Positions 1-7,456 of a stretch of DNA of 64,000 bases are shown here, one piece after another. The notes under the pieces were generated by a model. The model saw nothing but the letters and a program-made list of their open reading frames with translations, had not been told where the DNA came from and did not search any database. Position numbers and translations under genes: made by a program. Numbering within the stretch: position 1 is the first letter of the stretch; each line of letters opens with the position of its first letter. Source of the DNA: Bacteroidota bacterium (lineage in GTDB: Bacteria > Bacteroidota > Bacteroidia > Chitinophagales > Saprospiraceae); contig CAUJDW010000157.1 of the NCBI GenBank assembly GCA_963169455.1, positions 1 to 64,000 on the forward strand. Direction: 5' to 3'.

Positions 1-122
1 GCAGGTTGGGCTGCAGAAGAATGATTAAGGATTTACGGGGCATAGCGCAGTCCGCATAGCGCGTCCCGGCCTTGGGCCGGGAAGGCCGCAGGTTGGGCTG
101 CAGAAGAATGATTAAGGATTTA
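1..122 (+). repeat. Tandem copy of degenerate tRNA-Pro unit
   Basis: Bases 1-54 are identical to bases 88-141, an 87-base tandem offset. The unit holds the 5' half of a tRNA-Pro (acceptor strand CGGGGCA at 36-42, D-arm, then a GC-rich anticodon-stem-like hairpin at about 64-80), but no 3' acceptor strand TGCCCCG follows and the T-arm is broken. The fragment at 1-20 is the tail of another unit that begins before the window, so the array probably extends upstream. I read these as tRNA-derived pseudogene units produced by tandem duplication next to the intact gene at 123-197. Confidence 0.7.
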
Positions 123-197
123 CGGGGCATAGCGCAGTCCGGTTAGCGCGCCTGCTTTGGGAGCAGGAGGCCGCAGGTTCGAATCCTGCTGCCCCGA
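123..197 (+). tRNA. tRNA-Pro (anticodon TGG)
   Basis: Full cloverleaf by eye: acceptor CGGGGCA (123-129) pairs with TGCCCCG (190-196), discriminator A197; anticodon stem CCTGC/GCAGG encloses a loop with TGG at 158-160 after T157; the T-stem GCAGG/CCTGC (173-177/185-189) closes loop TTCGAAT. CCA is not encoded. It decodes CCN proline codons. A rho-independent terminator follows at 212-237. Confidence 0.95.
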
Positions 198-211
198 CAA
201 AACGGCAAGGG

Positions 212-237
212 CCGCTGCGTTTCGCAGCGGTTTTTTT
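212..237 (+). terminator. Rho-independent terminator after tRNA-Pro
   Basis: Perfect 8-bp GC-rich stem CCGCTGCG/CGCAGCGG (212-219/223-230) with a three-base loop, followed by seven T (231-237). It ends the tRNA transcript before the VOC gene at 270. Confidence 0.9.
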
Positions 238-269
238 ATTTTCAGGCGGAAAACATTAAACGCAAAACA

Positions 270-638
270 ATGAAAATCACCAAAAACAGCCATGTCCTCG
301 CCGTGCACGACCTGAAGAAGTCAGCCCGGTATTACCAGGATGTTCTCGGCTTTCAGGTAAGGGAAGTCGGCGACCCCGGCTGGCGATTTGCCGAGCGGGA
401 CAATTGCCGGCTCATGCTGGGAGAGTGCACGGACGCCATTGACCCAAGGGATCTTGGCGACCACTCCTATTTCGCCTATATCCACGTGGATGACATCGAT
501 GCCATCTATGAGGAATTCATCGGAAACAGCGCTTCCATACGCCAACCGCCAAAAGACAAGCCCTGGGGCATGCGCGAGTTCCATCTGGAAACCATCGACG
601 GGCACCGGATAACTTTCGGGCAGGAAATTGGGGGCTGA
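270..638 (+). CDS. VOC-family (glyoxalase/bleomycin-resistance-like) protein
   Basis: A 122-residue single-domain protein of the vicinal oxygen chelate fold. The start resembles the usual beta strand plus helix of the family (HVLAVHDLKKSARYYQDVLG), and the C-terminal half carries the second module with HVDDIDAIYEEF, REFHLETIDGHRITFGQ. In the family, H/E residues at the strand ends bind a divalent metal; here H8, H72-region and E107-region residues are candidates. The length matches small glyoxalase I or antibiotic-binding members. Substrate cannot be told from sequence. It stands alone between a tRNA terminator and a long palindrome, convergent with the oxidoreductase at 688-2085. Confidence 0.85.
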   Translation: MKITKNSHVLAVHDLKKSARYYQDVLGFQVREVGDPGWRFAERDNCRLMLGECTDAIDPRDLGDHSYFAYIHVDDIDAIYEEFIGNSASIRQPPKDKPWGMREFHLETIDGHRITFGQEIGG

Positions 639-649
639 GCATTGGAGAT

Positions 650-684
650 TACCTTAACGAAACCTCGGAGGTTTCGTTAAGGTA
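650..684. terminator. 35-bp perfect palindrome, likely bidirectional terminator
   Basis: Arms of 17 bases (650-666 and 668-684) are exact reverse complements around a single central base. It sits between the convergent stops at 638 and 688. There is no clear T-run, so termination is inferred from position and stem strength; it could also be a mobile palindromic repeat. Confidence 0.55.
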
Positions 685-687
685 GCC

Positions 688-2085
688 TCACAGCCTCTTC
701 GCCCTCGGCTCGAGGTCCGTCAGCTCCGCAATGCGAACCGGGCGGCCCGATTCGATGCTCTTGCGGGCGGCGATGCCAATGAGGATGGACATGGCGCCGT
801 CGCGCGAGCCGGCGGCAAACTTCAGGGGGTCGGGTTCTTCCGGGTTTTTGAATATCTTGTTTTGCAGGCGTTCGTCGCCGCCGCCATGGCCTTCGCGGGG
901 GTAGCTGACGACGGCGGTTTCGTAATCCTTCCAGTTTTTGTGCACGATGATGGGCTTGTGCTCCATGCCTCCGGCCTGCTGGGCCATTTCCCGGGCGTGC
1001 AGTTCGGCCTGGCTCAGCTCCCCTTGTTCCAGCCAGGGAATGTCCTGCCAGGCCTCGATGCGGCCGTCCATGCCGTTGAAGGCAATGCGCCAGCCTTCGA
1101 AGGGGGAATACGTCGTCAGGGAGTAATTGACGACAACATCATTGGCGTAGCGGACTTGTGCTGACATTTTGTCATAGATATTGATCTCGTGGCGGAACAG
1201 GCAGCTGTCGCGCAGGTAGCCGTCATGGTGTTCATTGGCTGCGTAGAGGTTCATCAGGAATTCATCTTCTGTGATATCCCAGTAGAACCTGCATTCTTTT
1301 TTATGGCTGCAGCTGCGGCAGTTTTTCCCCCGGAAGGGCCCGTTGCTGCCGTAGTGTTCCAGGGCGCCGTAGGCAAAAACCTCTTCCGGGTCGGAGTCGA
1401 GCCACCAGTTCAGCAGGTCGAAGTGGTGGGTGGCCTTGTGCACCCACAGGGTGCCGCCCTCATGCCGCAGCCCGTGCCAGCGCCTGAAGTAGGAAGCGCC
1501 GTGATAGAGGTTCAGGTACCAGTGGAAGTCCACGGAAGTGATGCGCCCGATGGTGTTTTCCGCCAGCAGTTCCTTAATTTTGGCCATATAGGGCGCCCAG
1601 CGGTAGTTGAAGCCCACGATCAGCCGCCGGTTCGTCTTCCGCTCGGCTTCAAGGATGGCCTGGCATTTTTGCTCGTCGGTGGTGAGCGGTTTTTCCGTCA
1701 GCACGTCGCAGCCCAGCTCCAACCCCCTGATGATGAATTCGTGGTGCGTGGAATCCTTGGTGCAGACGATCACCAAATCGGGTTTGGCCTGGGCGATCAT
1801 GGCTTCAAAGCCGGTGAAAACGGGGCAGTTTACGCCCATATACCGAAGCGCGAAGGACAGGCGCCCGGGATTGATGTCGCAGAGGCCGGTGAATTCCAGC
1901 AGATCCGAATACTCGTCCACGAGCCTTTTTCCCCAGAAATCGACACCGCGGATGCCCGTGCCAACCAGGGCTACGCGCAGTTTTCGGTTAAGCCCGAAAC
2001 TCCGGACGGGGAAGGGGAGCAGGTTGCCCGCCGCCAGCATGCTGACGGCCGTGAGGAAATGCCGGCGGGAAATTTTGTCTGCCAT
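688..2085 (-). CDS. Gfo/Idh/MocA-family oxidoreductase with Tat signal
   Basis: A 465-residue NAD(P)-dependent oxidoreductase predicted to act on a sugar or sugar derivative in the periplasm. The start at 2085 puts a twin-arginine signal at the N terminus (ISRRHFLTAVSMLAAGNLL), followed by a Rossmann segment (RVALVGTGIRGVDFW) and the family EKP motif (LTEKPLTTDE) whose Lys is normally catalytic. A Cys-containing insertion (CRSCSHKKEC) occurs in the C-terminal domain; similar inserts exist in other members. A longer open frame extends to 2340 but overlaps the divergent gene and lacks a signal. It is divergent from the DUF6807 gene at 2147 across 61 bases, which suggests shared control. The substrate is unknown; the GH109 glycosidases are also in this superfamily, so hydrolysis is possible. 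Confidence 0.85.
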   Translation of the reverse strand: MADKISRRHFLTAVSMLAAGNLLPFPVRSFGLNRKLRVALVGTGIRGVDFWGKRLVDEYSDLLEFTGLCDINPGRLSFALRYMGVNCPVFTGFEAMIAQAKPDLVIVCTKDSTHHEFIIRGLELGCDVLTEKPLTTDEQKCQAILEAERKTNRRLIVGFNYRWAPYMAKIKELLAENTIGRITSVDFHWYLNLYHGASYFRRWHGLRHEGGTLWVHKATHHFDLLNWWLDSDPEEVFAYGALEHYGSNGPFRGKNCRSCSHKKECRFYWDITEDEFLMNLYAANEHHDGYLRDSCLFRHEINIYDKMSAQVRYANDVVVNYSLTTYSPFEGWRIAFNGMDGRIEAWQDIPWLEQGELSQAELHAREMAQQAGGMEHKPIIVHKNWKDYETAVVSYPREGHGGGDERLQNKIFKNPEEPDPLKFAAGSRDGAMSILIGIAARKSIESGRPVRIAELTDLEPRAKRL

Positions 2086-2146
2086 ATTGGCCGGTTTTTG
2101 TGCTGTTACAGCTTTGATTGAAGATTTACTAAAGATAACATTTCCC

Positions 2147-3367
2147 ATGTCAAATAACCAAACCATTTCCATGGCCGTATCGGGCTTTCTGATGATGCTC
2201 GCCATCTGCCTTCTGGCCGCCACGCCCGCCCGTTCCCAGTACTTCACCATCCAGGCAGAAAAACCCCGCCCGGCCGGAGCGCCTTTTTTCATCGAACCTG
2301 CGGAACCCCTGCCGAAAGGGGAGATGGTGCTTGAAAACATGGGTACAGGGGCCGTCCTGCCGCTTCAGGCTTCCAATCCTGGCCATTATGCGGCAGTTCT
2401 GGAGGCGCCCCTGGAGGCAGGAGAGCAGCGCCGGTACATCCTCAGAAAAAGAAAGAGGAAGGATGGCCCCCGGGTGGAAGCATGGGCAGTGGAAACCGAC
2501 AGCTTTCTGAACATGATGGCAGGCCAGAAGCTTGCCCTCCGTTACGCCCTGGCCGAACAGCTTCCCGCCGGCCTGGCTGGCCACTACCGGCGTAGCGGGT
2601 TTATTCACCCTGCCTTCAGCCCGGGCGGCGTGGTGCTCACAGACGGCTTTCCGGCCGGGCACGCCCATCAGCACGGCATTTTTATGGCCTGGGTCAATAC
2701 CCTTTTCCGGGGTGAAAAGGTGGACTTCTGGAACCAGCAGCAGGAAACGGGGACGGTAGTACACCTGGCGCTCGACACCCTGATCAGCGGGCCGGTATTT
2801 GCTGAGGCGTTGGTGCGCCTGCAGCACAAGGCGCAGGCTTTCGGGCCGGTGCTGGAAGAAAGGTGGATCATCCGCCTGTACAACCACGGCAACCCATTCA
2901 TTTGGGAAATCGAATCCAACCAGCTGAATCTTACAAAGGACACCCTGCATATCCTGGAATATCACTACGGAGGCCTCGGCATCCGGGGAAGCGGACACTG
3001 GAACCCGGCCGACAGCACGAGCTTCCTGGCAGCGGCGGAAGTGGCCACCGGGACAGGCGAAACGCGCCTGTCCGCCAACCACACCCGCCCGGGATGGACG
3101 GCGCTCTACGGGCCTACACCTTCCGGCCCGGCCGGCCTGGCAGTAATGGATCACCCCGGCAACTTTCGCTTTCCCCAGCACGTGCGCGTTCACCCCGACA
3201 TGCCCTACTTCTGTTTTGCGCCCATGGTGAGCGGGGCCTTTGATCTGCCGCCAGGCCAGCCCTTCAACTCGCGCTACCGTTTCATAGCTTTTGACGGTTC
3301 GCCGGATGTGGAAAACCTGGAAGGCTTCTTCCTGGATTTTGGGAGCCCGCTGATTATCCGGAATTAA
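2147..3367 (+). CDS. DUF6807 (PmoA-like) exported protein
   Basis: A 406-residue protein with an N-terminal hydrophobic segment ending ATPARSQ, consistent with export. The body carries the conserved DUF6807 features: a HQHGIFMAW segment, FWNQQQE, ILEYHYGGLGIRG, NHTRPGWTALYGP, and a C-terminal FNSRYRFIAFDG. The domain is often labelled methane oxygenase PmoA in databases, but it is not a subunit of methane monooxygenase; members in Bacteroidota and Planctomycetota lie beside Gfo/Idh/MocA enzymes and glycan genes. The ATG at 2147 is chosen because the upstream in-frame extension to 1607 runs through the antisense oxidoreductase. Function is unproven; a carbohydrate-related role is inferred from the neighbours. 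Confidence 0.8.
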   Translation: MSNNQTISMAVSGFLMMLAICLLAATPARSQYFTIQAEKPRPAGAPFFIEPAEPLPKGEMVLENMGTGAVLPLQASNPGHYAAVLEAPLEAGEQRRYILRKRKRKDGPRVEAWAVETDSFLNMMAGQKLALRYALAEQLPAGLAGHYRRSGFIHPAFSPGGVVLTDGFPAGHAHQHGIFMAWVNTLFRGEKVDFWNQQQETGTVVHLALDTLISGPVFAEALVRLQHKAQAFGPVLEERWIIRLYNHGNPFIWEIESNQLNLTKDTLHILEYHYGGLGIRGSGHWNPADSTSFLAAAEVATGTGETRLSANHTRPGWTALYGPTPSGPAGLAVMDHPGNFRFPQHVRVHPDMPYFCFAPMVSGAFDLPPGQPFNSRYRFIAFDGSPDVENLEGFFLDFGSPLIIRN

Positions 3368-3385
3368 CCAATATTCGACCCTGGC

Positions 3386-6127
3386 TCACCGCCCCAGCCC
3401 CCAGTTCTTGTTCGGCTCGGAGCCCAGCCAGATTTCCAGCAGGCCTCCCCGGGCGAAGTCCCGGTGGTAGAACCAGCACTGATCCAGCGGTTTACCATTC
3501 AGTTGAGCACGCTGGATGTAGCAGTTCTCCGCGGAATTGTTGTAGGTTTTGATCGTGAATTGGCCGCCGGGGTAATACCTGGGGTCGAGCGTAATGTTTA
3601 CCTCATCGAATACAGGGCTGGTGATTTCGTAAACGGGCTCTGCCGAGGAGGTTCCCTGCAGGCTGAACAGGCCGATGGCCATCAGGGTGCTGACCCCGCC
3701 CATCTGGCCCTGGTCTTCATCGTGGCCGCCGTAGCCCTCGCTGGGGGTGACGGCCCCATAGGCCTGCTCCTTCACCCGCCGCACCCAGTACTGCGACAGC
3801 CAGGGCTGGCCGGCGTAATTGAAGACGTGCGCGTTGGAGCAGCCCGGCTGGTTGGCGTAGCTGACATAGCCGTTGCTGTAGCCGAAGACGAAATTCTCGG
3901 GAGCCGCCTGTTCGAAAGCGAAGTTCAGTTTTGCGCACAGGGTGTCCGCCCCGCCCATCAATGCAGCCAGGCCGGGGATGTCGTGCGAGACGGACCAGGT
4001 GGCCTGCCAGGCGTTGGCTTCCACCCAGCCCTGGCCGCTGAGGGGGTCATCGTGCAGCCAGGTGCCGCTTTCGTCTTTTGGGAAAAGCAGTTTGTGCCTG
4101 GGGTTGTAAAGGGCTTTCCAGCCCCCGGAACGCTTCAGAAAATAAGCCTGATCCTCCGTTTTTCCCAGTTTTCCGGCCATCTCCGACAAAGCCCAGTCCT
4201 GAAAGGCGGCCTCCACTGTAATGCCGGCATTGCCCGGATGGTATCCCTTTTCGATATACCGTTCGTCTATCTCCATCATGCCGCCCGGCATGTGGTTGCG
4301 TTTCATGGCCTCATAAGCCGTCTCCGCCTCTTTTTTAGTCAGTATTCCCTTCTGGAAGGCGCTTGTGATCAGGTTGGTGGCCGGGCAGGTGGTCATGATG
4401 AAGGAATAGCCTCCGGCGCAGGGCCCGCGGGGCAGTAGCCCACCGTTTTCGGCATACTGCACCAGGCAGGCGGCAAATTCGTCCTGCACTTCGGGCCAGC
4501 CCAGCCCCCAGAGGATGTTCAGGTTCCATTGGGTGAGCCAGAAGGCGTCGGAATTGTACATGTGGTATTTGACGTTCCCGGCTTCGTCCCGCGGCAGGGC
4601 CCTGGTTTTCAGTTTGGCGTTAACCACCTGGCTGCCCCGCCTTTCGCCTTCGGTATAATCGGGATAATCTCCGCTGAAATCGTCGAGTTTGTGCCGGCCC
4701 AGCAGGACGTGCCACAGGTCGGTGTACAACTTTACCTTTTGCGCCGGGCTTCCCCCTTTTACGTCAATACGCCCAAGCCATTCGTTCCATTCCTTTCTGG
4801 AATCCCGCCGCACTTTGTCAAAATCCCAGTGGCCGCAGTCCTGGCGGAGGTTGTTGCGCGCGTTTTCGATACTGGTATAGGAAATAGCCACTTTTATCAG
4901 CATCTGTTCCCCCGCTCTGGCCTGAAAACCGGCGCTTACGCCGGCAGTGGGTGCGTCGTAATAACTCCAGGGGCCTTCCGTACGCGCCGTTTTTTCCGGC
5001 CCGCTTCGGAAGCTGTCCACATCATAACGCTGTTCCGCTCCGTTCCAGGCGTCCATTTGATCGAAGGGGCGGCTGAACTGGACGACGAAGAAGATGCGGA
5101 CGTCTTCCGGGCCGCCCCACAGGCGGCCGGTGGTATTGAACGAGCCTTCCAGCTCGCGCTCGTTGACTTTCGCAACTGCCGCATCGGTCATGGTGGCCGT
5201 AGCAAGGTAGCCGCCGAGGTTCAGCAAAATCCGGCTCGGGGCGTCTTTGGTATAGGTGAGCCTGTAAATGCTGGCCCGGTCCGTCGCAGTTTGTTCCACC
5301 CAGATGCCGTAATCCTCCAGAAAAAGCCTGTGATAACCCGGCTGCACGATCTCGTCATCGTGGGAGAAGCCGGATTTCCACTCCTGTTCCCCGAGTGAGG
5401 GGTTCACCTCGCCGGTAGTGGGCATCAGGCTGAGGCCGGACAGCATCCAGCAATGCACCTGGGGGAAGCCCAGTATTTCCGTGGAATTGTAGTTGTACCC
5501 GCCGCCGTACTGGTTTTTGTTCCGGGTCATCGGCGCGGCGCTGATCATGCCGAAGGGCTGGCTGCCGGTCACGAAAAAGAAATACCGGCCCCGGGCCGAT
5601 TCGATGTAGGGGTCCACCCAGGATACGTGGTCGGGATAATCTTCGAAAGATGGGAATACTTCGATCTCGGACAGGCCCAGGTTCAGGCCGTCGCCGTCCG
5701 TTGTTTCAAAGCGCAGCCATTTCACCTTTTTCGGGCTGAAGCTGACGAGCCTGGGCCTGCCGTTGTTGGGGATTTGCGTCACCTCTATGATGCTCCCATC
5801 GCTGAAAATCAGTTTGCCGCCGGCTGTGTGCGCCTTTTCACCGGGGCGGTCGTAGAGAATGACTTTCCCGATGGCCACTTCATTTTCCCACTCGAGTTCG
5901 ACCCATGGGTAGTCGCTATAACCCCAGAAGGTCATGCTGCTTTGGGAGGCCCATTCTCCTTTGCCGTTCAGGCCGATAAGGCCGTCGGTGATATTGCCGG
6001 CGGCGTAGGCCGGGCTTATTTCGGAGACGGCCTTCACGCGGGCCAGCGGGGCGATGTTGTCGGGGCCGGCAAAAGCAGGCAAGGCGCCCAGGCAGAAACA
6101 GAGCAGAAAGGCAAGTCTGAATTTCAT
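3386..6127 (-). CDS. GH92 family glycoside hydrolase (alpha-mannosidase)
   Basis: A 913-residue exported enzyme predicted to remove alpha-linked mannose from glycans, typically by a calcium-dependent inverting mechanism in family GH92. A signal peptide starts at 6127 (MKFRLAFLLCFCLGALPAFA). Residues about 25-160 form a discoidin-like sandwich (NIAPLARVKAVSE, DGLIGLNGKGEWAS, WVELEWENEV), then the GH92 N-terminal beta-sandwich (YNYNSTEILGFPQVHCWMLSGLS) and the helical barrel. The family hallmark near the C terminus is present (GYGGHDEDQGQMG), which includes the acidic general base. The longer frame to 6178 has no signal peptide at its start. It shares the strand with the lipoprotein upstream at 6243; the 3' end faces the DUF6807 gene. 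Exact linkage specificity is not readable. Confidence 0.92.
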   Translation of the reverse strand: MKFRLAFLLCFCLGALPAFAGPDNIAPLARVKAVSEISPAYAAGNITDGLIGLNGKGEWASQSSMTFWGYSDYPWVELEWENEVAIGKVILYDRPGEKAHTAGGKLIFSDGSIIEVTQIPNNGRPRLVSFSPKKVKWLRFETTDGDGLNLGLSEIEVFPSFEDYPDHVSWVDPYIESARGRYFFFVTGSQPFGMISAAPMTRNKNQYGGGYNYNSTEILGFPQVHCWMLSGLSLMPTTGEVNPSLGEQEWKSGFSHDDEIVQPGYHRLFLEDYGIWVEQTATDRASIYRLTYTKDAPSRILLNLGGYLATATMTDAAVAKVNERELEGSFNTTGRLWGGPEDVRIFFVVQFSRPFDQMDAWNGAEQRYDVDSFRSGPEKTARTEGPWSYYDAPTAGVSAGFQARAGEQMLIKVAISYTSIENARNNLRQDCGHWDFDKVRRDSRKEWNEWLGRIDVKGGSPAQKVKLYTDLWHVLLGRHKLDDFSGDYPDYTEGERRGSQVVNAKLKTRALPRDEAGNVKYHMYNSDAFWLTQWNLNILWGLGWPEVQDEFAACLVQYAENGGLLPRGPCAGGYSFIMTTCPATNLITSAFQKGILTKKEAETAYEAMKRNHMPGGMMEIDERYIEKGYHPGNAGITVEAAFQDWALSEMAGKLGKTEDQAYFLKRSGGWKALYNPRHKLLFPKDESGTWLHDDPLSGQGWVEANAWQATWSVSHDIPGLAALMGGADTLCAKLNFAFEQAAPENFVFGYSNGYVSYANQPGCSNAHVFNYAGQPWLSQYWVRRVKEQAYGAVTPSEGYGGHDEDQGQMGGVSTLMAIGLFSLQGTSSAEPVYEITSPVFDEVNITLDPRYYPGGQFTIKTYNNSAENCYIQRAQLNGKPLDQCWFYHRDFARGGLLEIWLGSEPNKNWGLGR

Positions 6128-6242
6128 GGCATATCTCGTTTTGCTGTAAGATATGCAGCTCTGCCGAAAATTCAGCAACCGCCCCTTTTGTTTTCCACCC
6201 GCTGCGCCCGCGCTGCCGTCCGGCGTTCATGCGCTCTGCAGG

Positions 6243-7382
6243 TTAATTCCTTTCCAGGTTCTCCCAGTGCAGGTTGGAGCCTACATTGGGGTTGAAATTC
6301 GGGTCGTCAGTCAGGATATACTCGCCCAGGTTGTTGGCCCAGGCGTGGTTATAGCCGCTGGGCAGCTCCACTTCCCGGCCCTCAAAGGGGTCATAGTAGC
6401 GGTTGATGTTGAGCATGTAGTCGCTGAAATTCTGCGAGGCCTGATCGTACACCTTTCCCCGGGCCTCGAACTGAGCCAGGTTTTCGGCCCGCATCTGATC
6501 GCTCATCTGGCTGAGGGTGCGGCTGAGTTCGCCAATGCTGTGGATGCGTTGAATCTGCTGCTGGGCCAGGTATTCGATCATGTTGCTGTATTTGGCGTAC
6601 CATTGCGGGTTGATCCGGAAGGAAGAGGTAATGGTCTGGAAAATTTTGGCGTGTTTTTCCAGTTCACCCTGCCGGGCCTTGAAGGAAAAGAGGTATTCCA
6701 TGTACCAGATGACATTGGTGGTGGTCCCGTACATCGACTGGACGGGGAAATACATCCCCTCTATGACGCCGTAGATTTCCTCCTCCATCGGGATGCCGTT
6801 GCGGGTGTAAGTGACCCGCACTTTGGCGCCATCGGCGAAGGTTTGTACGTAACCGCCGCCCAAATTGCCGGCCCCCACGGCGCGGGCCAGTTCGGGAAGG
6901 GCCTCGGCGCTGATGATTTGCATGCCTGCCCTGCCGGCCTGCACCTGGGGCAGCAGAATCTGCTGCAGGGCGTCAGCCGCCGAAACAGGGGGGCGCACAA
7001 CCATGCCAAAATAGCGGGAGCCCGGCGGGTTGATACTCAGGGTCATCTGGTTGTCCGTCCAGAAGTAACAGTAGTTTCCGAAAGCTTCGAATTCCTCGGC
7101 GCCGTTCGGGTTGTACACCCTGAAGGCAGCCGTGGCCGGCATGGCCGGCACGTCCAGCACCCAGGTGATGCCGCCGGAAAATTTCCAGCCTTCCGGCATC
7201 AGAAAACGGAAGGCTTCGCCTCCCGTCCCCTGGGCGTCGATGTAGGAAAAAAGCTTGAACCTGATAGAAGGTTCTTCCGCTTGTGTAAAGCCTGTGACTG
7301 GCCCCTCGTGGACATCTTTGTTTCCGCAGGAGGCCATCAGGAATGCGGAAAGAAGTGTTCCGCAAATGAATGTTCCCACCAT
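6243..7382 (-). CDS. Hypothetical lipoprotein
   Basis: A 379-residue protein I do not recognise. It begins with a lipoprotein signal (MVGTFICGTLLSAFLMASC), so Cys19 is probably lipidated. Visible features are a region resembling a ligand-binding or stress-associated secreted domain (FRFLMPEGWKFSGGITWVLD; FRVYNPNGAEEFEAFG), a central helical stretch with periodic Gln/Met (RTLSQMSDQMRAENLAQFEAR) likely to form a coiled coil, and a C-terminal segment rich in Asn, Tyr and Trp. It is encoded 115 bases upstream of the GH92 gene on the same strand and may be co-transcribed. No catalytic motif is seen. Confidence 0.75.
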   Translation of the reverse strand: MVGTFICGTLLSAFLMASCGNKDVHEGPVTGFTQAEEPSIRFKLFSYIDAQGTGGEAFRFLMPEGWKFSGGITWVLDVPAMPATAAFRVYNPNGAEEFEAFGNYCYFWTDNQMTLSINPPGSRYFGMVVRPPVSAADALQQILLPQVQAGRAGMQIISAEALPELARAVGAGNLGGGYVQTFADGAKVRVTYTRNGIPMEEEIYGVIEGMYFPVQSMYGTTTNVIWYMEYLFSFKARQGELEKHAKIFQTITSSFRINPQWYAKYSNMIEYLAQQQIQRIHSIGELSRTLSQMSDQMRAENLAQFEARGKVYDQASQNFSDYMLNINRYYDPFEGREVELPSGYNHAWANNLGEYILTDDPNFNPNVGSNLHWENLERN

Positions 7383-7456
7383 GGCCTGTTGATTTTGGTT
7401 GAGAAAAGCTTCTATCTGATCAAACCAAATCGGAGGGAAATAATTCCTGCTTTTTC

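Noticed and set aside
1607..2146. N-terminal extension of the DUF6807 protein
   Set aside because: It would overlap the antisense oxidoreductase; the signal peptide begins at 2147.
2147..3367. Database-style label methane oxygenase PmoA
   Set aside because: The protein is a soluble exported DUF6807 member without membrane helices or copper-site features of particulate methane monooxygenase.
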